Positions 1-5,681 of a DNA stretch of 8,307 nt are shown piece by piece. Source of the DNA: an uncultured Collinsella sp. (GTDB lineage Bacteria; Actinomycetota; Coriobacteriia; Coriobacteriales; Coriobacteriaceae); the NCBI GenBank assembly GCA_900556205.1, contig USNX01000043.1, positions 1-8,307 of the forward strand, in the 5' to 3' direction. Position numbers and translations under genes: made by a program. The notes under the pieces were generated by a model. It was given only the letters and a program-made list of their open reading frames with translations. It did not search any database and was not told the DNA's origin. The stretch's first letter is position 1, and the number at the start of each line of letters is the position of its first letter.

Positions 1-1392
1 GCGGCTTAGCGCCCGCCTCACCGTATCCTCGTCCCCACGACACAACCCGTCGCGAAACGCATCGACGTCTCGAATATCTTCGGCAGCACACTCAAACCAC
101 TCAACAATCACCAGACGCAAGGCCTGGCGAAGCTCGTTATTGGGCAGCCGCAGAGCACGGAGATGACTACCATGCTCAGGCTCCTCCGTCATATCCGTCG
201 TGAGAAAACCGGACAGATACAGCGCCGTCCACAGGCCATCATCAGACGAGGCCTCTGGACCCGCAGCGCCCAAACAAAGCGGGACATCAACGCACCCATG
301 GGCCTCGAGCAAATCAAACAAGACCGAAAGGCGGTCGAGATTCCACCCGGCAACTACCCTACTCAGGCAATCGGCATATCCATACAGATCGGCACGCACA
401 GGCGCCGTGCAGCCTCGGCCCAGAAAACCGATCACACGCTCTGGACTCGAGCAATAGGCCCTGCCAAACCGATACCCCTCGAGCCATTCACGCGCATCAT
501 CCAGGTATTCCTCGCGCCCAGCATGATTCAAAAAAGCCTCGACCTCGGCATCCGAAAAACCGAAACATCGGTCACACCACGCCGACAGCGGCGTAGTCAG
601 ACAATACGAGCAGCCGCGCGAAGAAAGCGCCGCTTCGGCAGGACTGGGACGCTCCCCCATCAGACACGTCAGCCGCAACGAATCGCGCGCAGTGGCAATG
701 GCGTCGAACAGCACGCGATCGAGCAGCTCCGCCGGATCGGCTACGGAAACGTCCCTCGCGCTCGCACGGCGAGACCACGCCGCATCGTACCCATCAACGA
801 GCAATACAACCTGCCCATCGCAGGCCATCTCCAGCAGCTCAATGAGCACACCGAGCACCGAGTCAACCTCATCCTCGCTCGCCGCGCCACGCGCAACGCG
901 TTCGATGTGACGTACCTTGTCTCGAGCTAAATCCGGAGCCTCCAAAAGCGCCAGCAGGCGAGCGCACTCGTCCGAAAGAGCATCGCGCACGACGTCGGCA
1001 ACATCGGTGCCACGCCTCGCAGCGCCAGAAAAGTCCAGCGATATCACCGGATAGCAAGCGTACTCATCCCGATAGCGCCCGCCGTCCGCATCCCAAATCT
1101 GAGCATCGGCAAACAAACGCTGACCAGCGCGACCGACCGCTGGACGCTCCAGAAAAGCCCTGAGCATCGACAAGTTCATGCTCTTGCCAAAACCCTCGGG
1201 TCGACAGCACACCACAACGGACGCGTCGCAGTCCAACACATCGGCAATAAACATGGTCTTGTCGACCAGCGTGCAGCAACCAAGAGCCTCCGCATAGTCG
1301 TGCATGCCAATGGGCAAAGCCGCATCGTCGGCACAGCCGATCAAACGCACGCCAAAGCCGGCAGTACAACCATTATTTGCCTGTTCAGACAC
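1..1392 (-). CDS. AAA-ATPase-like family protein, 3' end outside window
   Basis: One continuous minus-strand frame of 464 codons with no stop runs off the left edge, so the C-terminus is missing. GTG at 1392-1390 is chosen as start because an AGGGGG ribosome site lies about 9 nt upstream; an ATG at codon 30 is too close to the first conserved block. The protein matches the AAA-ATPase-like family (Pfam AAA-ATPase_like): a degenerate P-loop RPEGFGKSMN (residues 64-73, K70 S71), YPVISLDFSG (114-123), a Walker B region VVLLVDGYDA (195-204), EGYRFG (305-310), and LYLSGFLT followed by LRLPNNE (about 391-421). Family members usually have a PD-(D/E)XK nuclease-like domain at the C-terminus; that part would lie off the window. 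Oddities: the Walker B position usually filled by Glu (IDEYD) is Gly, and there are about 22 cysteines. Cellular role is unknown for the family; a defence or mobile-element link is often suggested but is not shown here. Confidence 0.82.
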   Translation of the reverse strand, partial: MSEQANNGCTAGFGVRLIGCADDAALPIGMHDYAEALGCCTLVDKTMFIADVLDCDASVVVCCRPEGFGKSMNLSMLRAFLERPAVGRAGQRLFADAQIWDADGGRYRDEYACYPVISLDFSGAARRGTDVADVVRDALSDECARLLALLEAPDLARDKVRHIERVARGAASEDEVDSVLGVLIELLEMACDGQVVLLVDGYDAAWSRRASARDVSVADPAELLDRVLFDAIATARDSLRLTCLMGERPSPAEAALSSRGCSYCLTTPLSAWCDRCFGFSDAEVEAFLNHAGREEYLDDAREWLEGYRFGRAYCSSPERVIGFLGRGCTAPVRADLYGYADCLSRVVAGWNLDRLSVLFDLLEAHGCVDVPLCLGAAGPEASSDDGLWTALYLSGFLTTDMTEEPEHGSHLRALRLPNNELRQALRLVIVEWFECAAEDIRDVDAFRDGLCRGDEDTVRRALSR

Positions 1393-1531
1393 CAAAACGT
1401 TCCCCCTAAATCGCAACACGATACCAATTGTAATGACCGCCTCGCGCGTACCGATGTCGCCGCGCGATCATATCGGGAAACGGTAGCAACAAGAGGCGTG
1501 AGGGGGGCGCAACTAATCGTTGCACAACAAA
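1393..1531 (-). promoter_or_regulatory. Leader of the AAA-ATPase-like gene, possible -10 at 1427-1432
   Basis: This stretch holds no gene. On the minus strand TACAAT (1427-1432) is a 5/6 match to a sigma-70 -10 box and would give a leader of roughly 28 nt before the GTG start. No convincing -35 box lies 16-18 nt upstream. A second -10-like hexamer, TATGAT, lies further upstream, also without a good -35. The ribosome site AGGGGG falls just before the start. Read as a likely but weak promoter region. Confidence 0.3.
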
Positions 1532-1563
1532 ACGGGGCCCGATGCATTCGCACTGGACCCCGT
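1532..1563 (-). terminator. Rho-independent terminator of the surface protein gene
   Basis: Read on the minus strand, arms ACGGGGTCC and GGGCCCCGT form a 9-bp stem with one G-U pair around a 14-nt loop, followed by TTTGTTGT. It lies 33 nt beyond the TAG stop of the surface protein gene and upstream of the AAA-ATPase-like gene, separating the two transcripts. The T-run is interrupted by G, so termination may be incomplete. Confidence 0.6.
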
Positions 1564-1595
1564 CCCGACTCTTTAATTATCAAGCAACCGAGAGG

Positions 1596-3389
1596 CTACT
1601 CCTCCGAGCCGTCCTCCCCAGAAGCTTTCTTCTGCTGATCGAGCTTATGCTTACCACTTACGATAGACGTAGCGCCCAGTGTGGCCAAGCTTGCACTGGC
1701 AAGGCTCGCCATAACGATAAGGTCGCCCGTCTTGGGCATGTTACCGCCAGATGACTTGGTCGTTGTAGTCGTCGTGGTTGTAGTGGTCACCGTCTTGGAG
1801 TCATTTTGCTCCTGGACCTGGTTGTCGGTGTTGCCCTTGCCGCCGTCCTCGCCCTGCTGCTTTCCGTCCTCGGTCTTGCCCGTATTCTCGTCCTTATCCT
1901 CAGATTCAGACTTCTTACCATCGTCCTTCTCCTCAGAGCTAGAACCCTTATCGGATTCGGTCTTCTCGGAAGCCTCGTCCTTGGAGTCGCCCTTTGCAGC
2001 CTCGGTCTTTTCCGTGGAAACCTGATCAGAGTTGTCCTTGTTCTGGGTCGAGCCGTTATTGACGCCAGCCATCAGCGAAGAGCCCAGCGTAGAACCAAGC
2101 TGCACGGAGAAAGAAGGCTTCTTGTCCGGCGAAGCAACGGGAGCGTCCGGCGCCTTATTCGAGTCGTCCTTGGAAGCATCGGAATCAGGGGCTGCGTCAG
2201 AGCCGGAGCCGTTGTTAGAGCCGGTGTCAACGGACGAATCGCTCGAGCCGGTGGATGAGTTAGAGGTGCCAGCGTCGGTCGAACCAGAAGCGTCGCTGTC
2301 CGTATTGCCGGCAGAGCTTGAAGACGAATCGCCCGCAGCAGAGCCGTTCGAATCGGAACCGTTCGAGGTAGAGCCGTCGTTGGTAGTGTCACCAGCAGAG
2401 CCATCACCGTCAGCATCGGTCGAGGGCGCATCAATCCTGTCATCGTTGGCATCGTCACCCGAGTCGCCATTCGAATCAGGTGTCGGCGAGGGCGCCGGCG
2501 TAGGCTCGGGCTGTACGGGCGTCGCAGCGGCCGCCTCGTCCTCGGCGATATAAACCAAGCAGTCCTTCAGCTCATTGCGGTAGCGGTTCTTCCAGCCCTC
2601 ATGATACTGGGGCTGGCTCGAATACTTGGTCGCCACGTTATTGACCACGCTGTTGGAAAGCGCCGTCACAAACTCGCGGTCGGACATATCGTTGGAAAGA
2701 TTCGCCCAACGGAAAAAGTCCCTGCAGCCACCGGTGCCGCACATGTTGGTGATGCTCCACACCATGCCCTTAACGCAGTCGGCGCGGCCAGAAATATCAA
2801 TGCCCAGGCCGCTCTTGAGCCACGCCTCGGTCACTGCATAGTACGAGTTGTACGCATAGGCATCTTGAAGTGCAGAGAACTCAACAGGATCGGTGTTGTA
2901 AGCACCCTGGAAAGCCTCCTGCGCGATACGGCCCAGCTCGGTAAGCTGGCCGTTCTCGTACATGGCATTGCTCGCGTTGGAAATCTCGCTGCCGCGATCA
3001 ATCACGTCCTTGAGCATGCCGTATTTTTCGGGGTTGTAGTTGTAGGCCTGCTTCATAAACGGAATGAGCGACCAACGACGGTCGAACTGGTAATAACCCA
3101 GCGCGTTATAGCCGTCACCGTACGAAAAGCCCTGGTTATAGTTGCCATGGCTCTCATATTTGGTGAAGTACTTCATCTCGGGAGTCACGTTGACAAACGA
3201 AACGCCCTGGACCGACCTCAGCACGCCCGAGAAGGACTGTTGGGTGTAAAGGCCCTTATCGATATCGGTGGCATCCGAGGCAACGCCCGGCGTGGGCTCC
3301 TCGGCAGCGGCGGGTGCCGGCGCGGAAACGGCGCCAAACGAAAGCGCCAGCGTCAGGCCCGCGACAATAGCAGAATGCTTGGGCTGCAT
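1596..3389 (-). CDS. Sortase-anchored surface protein with lysozyme-like domain
   Basis: 597 residues, preceded by a strong ribosome site (AGGGAGGA, 3394-3401). Residues 1-29 are a signal peptide with likely cleavage after the Ala-rich APAAA. Residues about 45-285 form a globular domain. KYES (E79) followed by ALGYYQFD (96-103) resembles the catalytic Glu plus A-x-G-x-x-Q pattern of lysozyme and transglycosylase folds, so a glycan or peptidoglycan hydrolase is inferred, not proven. Four cysteines (205, 217, 222, 277) could pair after export. Then come a Pro/Thr hinge (291-305), a Ser/Asp/Gly/Asn-rich stretch (to about 415) containing DADGDG at 325-330, a short non-repetitive island (426-446), a Lys/Glu/Asp-rich stretch (to about 530) and ten consecutive Thr (535-544). 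The end has MPKTG (551-555), a hydrophobic segment and a Lys-containing tail that turns acidic. MPKTG differs from LPxTG by Met at the first position. The protein is probably linked to the cell wall with its N-domain held far out. It could alternatively be a binding-only domain. Confidence 0.85.
   Translation of the reverse strand: MQPKHSAIVAGLTLALSFGAVSAPAPAAAEEPTPGVASDATDIDKGLYTQQSFSGVLRSVQGVSFVNVTPEMKYFTKYESHGNYNQGFSYGDGYNALGYYQFDRRWSLIPFMKQAYNYNPEKYGMLKDVIDRGSEISNASNAMYENGQLTELGRIAQEAFQGAYNTDPVEFSALQDAYAYNSYYAVTEAWLKSGLGIDISGRADCVKGMVWSITNMCGTGGCRDFFRWANLSNDMSDREFVTALSNSVVNNVATKYSSQPQYHEGWKNRYRNELKDCLVYIAEDEAAAATPVQPEPTPAPSPTPDSNGDSGDDANDDRIDAPSTDADGDGSAGDTTNDGSTSNGSDSNGSAAGDSSSSSAGNTDSDASGSTDAGTSNSSTGSSDSSVDTGSNNGSGSDAAPDSDASKDDSNKAPDAPVASPDKKPSFSVQLGSTLGSSLMAGVNNGSTQNKDNSDQVSTEKTEAAKGDSKDEASEKTESDKGSSSEEKDDGKKSESEDKDENTGKTEDGKQQGEDGGKGNTDNQVQEQNDSKTVTTTTTTTTTTKSSGGNMPKTGDLIVMASLASASLATLGATSIVSGKHKLDQQKKASGEDGSEE
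1737..1799 (-). other. Poly-threonine run and MPKTG sorting motif within the surface protein
   Basis: Ten Thr codons in a row are written with a mix of ACC, ACT, ACA and ACG, so the run is not a simple DNA slippage tract; the amino acid itself seems to be selected. It sits six residues before the MPKTG sorting pentapeptide, where it would cross the cell wall as a stiff or glycosylated spacer (inference). Confidence 0.7.
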
Positions 3390-3517
3390 AAGATCCTCCC
3401 TGCATTGGTGTAGTTAAAGTGCAGTTTGCAAAGATAAAATTAAGTATTGCAGCTCGCCCGTTGTTGCACAACAACCCCTCGGTAAACGGCAACAACCCTC
3501 CGCGAAATCGTAAGGAA
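3390..3517 (-). promoter_or_regulatory. Promoter/operator region of the surface protein gene
   Basis: Intergenic stretch between the HEPN gene and the surface protein gene. On the minus strand TTGTGC, 17 nt, then AATACT could be a weak promoter; the following AT-rich block around 3431-3450 gives other -10 choices. The candidate -35 lies inside the inverted repeat at 3460-3475. No clear terminator for the upstream HEPN gene is seen here, so read-through into the surface gene is possible. Confidence 0.35.
3460..3475. repeat. Perfect inverted repeat GTTGTTG-CA-CAACAAC
   Basis: Two 7-bp arms separated by 2 bp, sitting about 70 bp upstream of the surface protein start and overlapping its possible -35 region. 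Its right arm begins a direct repeat (CAACAACCCCTC at 3469-3480, CAACAACCCTC at 3490-3500) with a 21-bp offset, about two helical turns. The arrangement is typical of a repressor or activator site, but no regulator can be assigned. Confidence 0.45.
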
Positions 3518-3937
3518 TTAAACAAACTGGTCGTCGGGCGCCAACAGAAGCTCGCCGTAACGCTCCATCAGCCCGTCCCTCAACTGACAGAAAGCGGGGA
3601 TATAGACGTTCAAGATGCGCTGAATCAAATCTTGAGCGAGCTTGTTGTCATAGATATGGACGTTCGTATTACGGTCTCTGAGCATGTCTAGCCAGGCCGC
3701 CTCATCAATAAAGTCGTAGAATCGGTACGACTCCTTCAAGATGGCACGAGGAGACCCCGACGCGGCAAGCGTGGCGCCCTCATACTCGAGCAGACGCTTA
3801 AGGAGCTTCCAGCTCAGTTCAAATTGAAGATTGAACTTATTAATCAATCCACTCTGAACAAAATCATTGTTGAGATCCTGATTGGGCGCATCCTCAAGAT
3901 TCGCCAAGGCACTGGCAAAGTTCTCATATTTTTTCAT
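3518..3937 (-). CDS. hepT: HEPN-domain toxin, HI0074/HepT-like
   Basis: 139 residues, an all-helical HEPN protein of the HI0074 family (nucleotidyltransferase substrate-binding type); HI0074 itself is of similar length. The sequence RNTNVHIY (residues 89-96) fits the Rx4HxY signature: R89 and H94 as RNase active-site residues and Y96 as the tyrosine that partner MntA enzymes AMPylate in studied HepT/MntA systems. LNLQF-type helix residues (about 34-52) and the RFYDF block (72-76) are also typical of the family. The start ATG lies inside the end of the MNT gene (14-nt overlap) with only a weak ribosome site, which points to translational coupling and a fixed ratio of the two proteins. Base composition is more AT-rich than the suf genes nearby, suggesting acquisition by transfer. 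Family assignment is firm; toxin activity is inferred from motifs. Confidence 0.88.
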   Translation of the reverse strand: MKKYENFASALANLEDAPNQDLNNDFVQSGLINKFNLQFELSWKLLKRLLEYEGATLAASGSPRAILKESYRFYDFIDEAAWLDMLRDRNTNVHIYDNKLAQDLIQRILNVYIPAFCQLRDGLMERYGELLLAPDDQFV

Positions 3938-4211
3938 ACAGAATCACACCATCCCTGGCAATTTCATCGAGCAATTGCTGCGACAAGGACTCGTCGAGAT
4001 TGACGACATCTACATCTAAAAGAGTATCAAGACGCTCCTCGATCAAATATGAGAAACGGCCGAAATCCCGACAACCTGCTACGGCGATGTCAATATCGCT
4101 CTTGGGTAAGTTGTCGCCTCGAGCACGAGAACCAAACAGCACAACCTTCTCGGCGTCACATTCCCGAGCAAAAACTTCGATTTGTTTGTACACCTTGTCG
4201 AGAGATGCCAT
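3924..4211 (-). CDS. mntA: MNT-domain nucleotidyltransferase antitoxin, MntA-like
   Basis: 95 residues, a minimal nucleotidyltransferase domain of the HI0073/MntA type. VVLFGSRARGD leads into SDIDIAV, giving GSx10DxD with G27, S28, D39 and D41; D68 in LLDVDVVNL is the likely third metal-binding acid. All catalytic residues are therefore present. In characterised type VII systems MntA transfers AMP from ATP onto a tyrosine of HepT and blocks its RNase activity; the same role is inferred here because the partner gene follows with a 14-nt overlap. The ATG is 8 nt after the stop of the Rrf2 gene, and the AGGG formed around that stop codon may act as its ribosome site, so the two are probably co-transcribed. 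The small size is normal for stand-alone MNT proteins. Confidence 0.88.
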   Translation of the reverse strand: MASLDKVYKQIEVFARECDAEKVVLFGSRARGDNLPKSDIDIAVAGCRDFGRFSYLIEERLDTLLDVDVVNLDESLSQQLLDEIARDGVILYEKI

Positions 4212-4219
4212 TTGCGGCC

Positions 4220-4651
4220 CTACAGCTTAATGTCAAAGTTGATCTCGGGAACGGCGGCCAGGTCGGCCAACGTCACGCCGTCGACGTACTTTTCGATCAC
4301 GTCGTCCAGACCGCGCCAGAACTTGACGGTCGAGCACAGATCACTGCGGGCGCAGCTGTTGTCGATGCCGTCGCACGCCACCGGAGCCGTGCTGCCCTCG
4401 ACGGCGCGCAGGATGTCGCCAGCACGCACCTCGGCCGGGTCCTTGGCCATCATGTAGCCGCCGCCCTTGCCGCGCACGCTCTTAAGCAGGCCCGCCTTCA
4501 TAAGCGGACGAACCAGCTGCTCCAGATACTTTTGCGAGATATGCTCGCGGTCGGCAACCTCGCGCAAGGCAATCTTGCCCTCGGCGTCGCCCAGCGCCGC
4601 GATATAGATCATCAGCCGGAGGGCATAGCGGCCCTTAGAAGAAATGAGCAT
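4220..4651 (-). CDS. Rrf2-family transcriptional regulator, IscR-like
   Basis: 143 residues, usual length for the family. The N-terminal winged helix-turn-helix begins MLISSKGRYALRLMIYIA and includes ISQKYLEQLVRPLMKAGLLKSVRGKGGGY (about 38-66), the family's recognition helix and wing. The C-terminal half has three cysteines, C93, C100 and C106 (Cx6Cx5C), in the place where IscR-type proteins bind a 2Fe-2S cluster; IscR itself uses Cx5Cx5C, so the first gap is one residue longer. The ATG follows GGGAGGG at 4657-4663. The gene is divergent from sufCBD, so the simplest reading is an Fe-S-responsive regulator of that operon and of itself. It could instead sense another ligand, as other Rrf2 members do (NsrR, CymR). 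It is followed 8 nt later by the MNT/HEPN pair. Confidence 0.92.
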   Translation of the reverse strand: MLISSKGRYALRLMIYIAALGDAEGKIALREVADREHISQKYLEQLVRPLMKAGLLKSVRGKGGGYMMAKDPAEVRAGDILRAVEGSTAPVACDGIDNSCARSDLCSTVKFWRGLDDVIEKYVDGVTLADLAAVPEINFDIKL

Positions 4652-4671
4652 ACCTACCCTCCCGTTGTTCC

Positions 4672-4699
4672 TGGGACAAAATCAGGCCAATTTGTCCCA
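4672..4699. repeat. Inverted repeat TGGGACAAA / TTTGTCCCA, candidate operator
   Basis: Perfect 9-bp arms (4672-4680 and 4691-4699) around a 10-bp spacer, 21 bp upstream of the Rrf2 start codon. If transcription starts near the -10 at 4733-4738, the repeat lies in the leader and could act as a roadblock operator or as an RNA hairpin. There is no T-run right after it on the minus strand, which speaks against a terminator. A related half-site lies at 4737-4743. Confidence 0.55.
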
Positions 4700-4724
4700 A
4701 ATCCTATGCACGCGGGGCAAACAA

Positions 4725-4743
4725 ACCTGATTATTATGTCCCA
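4725..4743 (-). repeat. Third copy of the TGGGACA...ATCAGG element over the rrf2 -10
   Basis: On the minus strand this reads TGGGACATAATAATCAGG; the plus strand at 4672-4687 reads TGGGACAAAATCAGG, the same element apart from a few inserted bases. It contains the CATAAT -10 candidate of the Rrf2 promoter, so a protein bound here would block it. Function is inferred from position and similarity. Confidence 0.45.
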
Positions 4744-4763
4744 CATCTAAAAAGTCGAGTGGA

Positions 4764-4787
4764 TTAGTCGGGTTTTCCCTTGACTAA
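4764..4787. repeat. Inverted repeat TTAGTC / GACTAA over the sufC -35
   Basis: Six-base arms with a 12-bp spacer that itself holds GGG-TTTT-CCC. The right arm overlaps the TTGACT -35 candidate of sufC. Total length of 24 bp is in the range of the imperfect palindromes bound by Rrf2/IscR-type dimers, so it is a plausible repression site for the suf operon. The sequence differs from the TGGGACA element, so the two may bind different proteins or two forms of one. Confidence 0.5.
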
Positions 4788-4832
4788 CGCCGAACCCATA
4801 GTAACTTTATTCCGAGAAGATTCCTAGGGTTT

Positions 4833-4852
4833 AGTACACCTATGAGTACACC
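4833..4852 (+). repeat. Direct repeat AGTACACC x2 in the sufC leader
   Basis: AGTACACC occurs at 4833-4840 and 4845-4852, a 12-bp period, in the sufC leader and across the unused upstream ATG at 4842. It may be chance or a small regulatory element. Confidence 0.3.
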
Positions 4853-4871
4853 ATATACAGAGAGGGACAGC

Positions 4872-5669
4872 ATGAGCGCAAATCCGCTGCTTTCCATTGA
4901 AGGTCTTACCGCCTCCGTGGACGAGAAGACCATCCTCCACAACGTCAACCTTAACGTCGCCGCCGGCGAGACCCACGTGCTGATGGGCCCCAACGGCGCC
5001 GGCAAATCCACCCTTGGCCACCTGGTCATGGGCGACCCCGTCTATACCGTCAATGACGGCCGCATCGTCTTTGACGGCCAGGACATCACCGAGCTCACCA
5101 CCGACAAGCGCTCGCGCGCCGGCCTGTTCCTGAGCTTCCAGGCCCCAGTCGAGATCCCGGGCGTGCCGCTGTCGAGCTTTTTGCGCGCCAGCATCGCCGG
5201 CCGCCCCGGCCTGGAGATGAAGGGCAAGGAGTTCCGCCGTCGCGTCAAGGAGCTCGCGGCCGAGCTCAACATGGATACCGCCTACCTCAACCGCGAGTTG
5301 GGCGTAGGCTTCTCGGGCGGCGAGAAGAAGAAGGTCGAGATGCTCCAGCTTCTGCTGCTGCAGCCCAAGCTCGCCATCCTGGACGAAACCGACTCCGGCC
5401 TGGACGTCGACGCCCTGTCCACCGTCAGCCACGGCATGGATGCCTACCGCAAGAGCTGCGACGGTTCCATGCTCATCATCACGCACAACACGCGCATCCT
5501 GGAGCACCTGGATGTCGACCGCGTCCACGTTATGGTCAAGGGCCACATCGTGCGCGAAGACGACGCCTCGCTCATCTCCTGGATCGACAAGAACGGCTTT
5601 GAGACCTTCGAGCGCGAGGCCGCCGAGCAGCGCGCCCAGGCGCAGGCTGCCGCTGCCGAGCAGGCGTAA
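4872..5669 (+). CDS. sufC: SufC, ATPase of the Fe-S cluster assembly complex
   Basis: 265 residues, an ABC-type ATPase that powers the SufBCD scaffold in the cytoplasm. Walker A GPNGAGKST (39-47), Q-loop Q90, signature FSGGEKKK (147-154), where the KKK is typical of SufC, Walker B LAILDE (167-172), D-loop SGLDVDA and H-loop H205 are all intact. The C-terminus has an Ala/Gln/Glu-rich tail (about 248-265) beyond the usual end. ATG at 4872 is preferred because GAGGG (4862-4866) sits 5 nt before it and MSANPLLSIEGL begins as other SufC proteins do. An in-frame ATG at 4842 would add ten residues but has no ribosome site at suitable distance. First gene of the operon, 12 nt before sufB. Confidence 0.96.
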   Translation: MSANPLLSIEGLTASVDEKTILHNVNLNVAAGETHVLMGPNGAGKSTLGHLVMGDPVYTVNDGRIVFDGQDITELTTDKRSRAGLFLSFQAPVEIPGVPLSSFLRASIAGRPGLEMKGKEFRRRVKELAAELNMDTAYLNRELGVGFSGGEKKKVEMLQLLLLQPKLAILDETDSGLDVDALSTVSHGMDAYRKSCDGSMLIITHNTRILEHLDVDRVHVMVKGHIVREDDASLISWIDKNGFETFEREAAEQRAQAQAAAAEQA

Positions 5670-5681
5670 AGGGGCGACGCT

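Larger units (their letters stand above)
4652..4871. promoter_or_regulatory. Divergent rrf2/sufC control region
   Basis: About 220 bp holding the promoters of both directions. For the Rrf2 gene, CATAAT (minus strand, 4733-4738) is a 5/6 match to -10 but lacks a good -35, as expected for a regulated or activated promoter. For sufC, TTGACT (4780-4785) is a good -35 box; a -10 16-18 nt downstream (around 4802-4809) is poor. Two inverted repeats and a third half-site, listed separately, lie between and over these elements. Confidence 0.5.

Noticed and set aside
163..930. 255-codon plus-strand frame
   Set aside because: It lies opposite the AAA-ATPase-like gene, whose motifs fix the true strand; the product is Arg/Thr/Ile-rich without recognisable features.
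572..1369. Apparent broken gene: several short minus-strand frames between 572 and 1369
   Set aside because: These are out-of-frame fragments. The correct frame is continuous from GTG 1392 to the window edge, so no frameshift or pseudogene is needed.
2601..3413. 270-codon plus-strand frame
   Set aside because: Antisense of the signal peptide and lysozyme-like domain of the surface protein, which has a strong ribosome site and coherent domain order.
3460..3500. Short CRISPR-like repeats
   Set aside because: Units are 7-12 bp with no spacer regularity beyond one period and no cas gene nearby.
4672..4699. Inverted repeat as a terminator or riboswitch
   Set aside because: No T-run follows on either strand, the stem is short and AT-containing, and its arms recur at the promoter, which fits a protein-binding site better.
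4842..4871. Upstream ATG start for sufC
   Set aside because: In frame, but there is no ribosome site at proper distance and the extra ten residues are not SufC-like; ATG 4872 has GAGGG 5 nt upstream.
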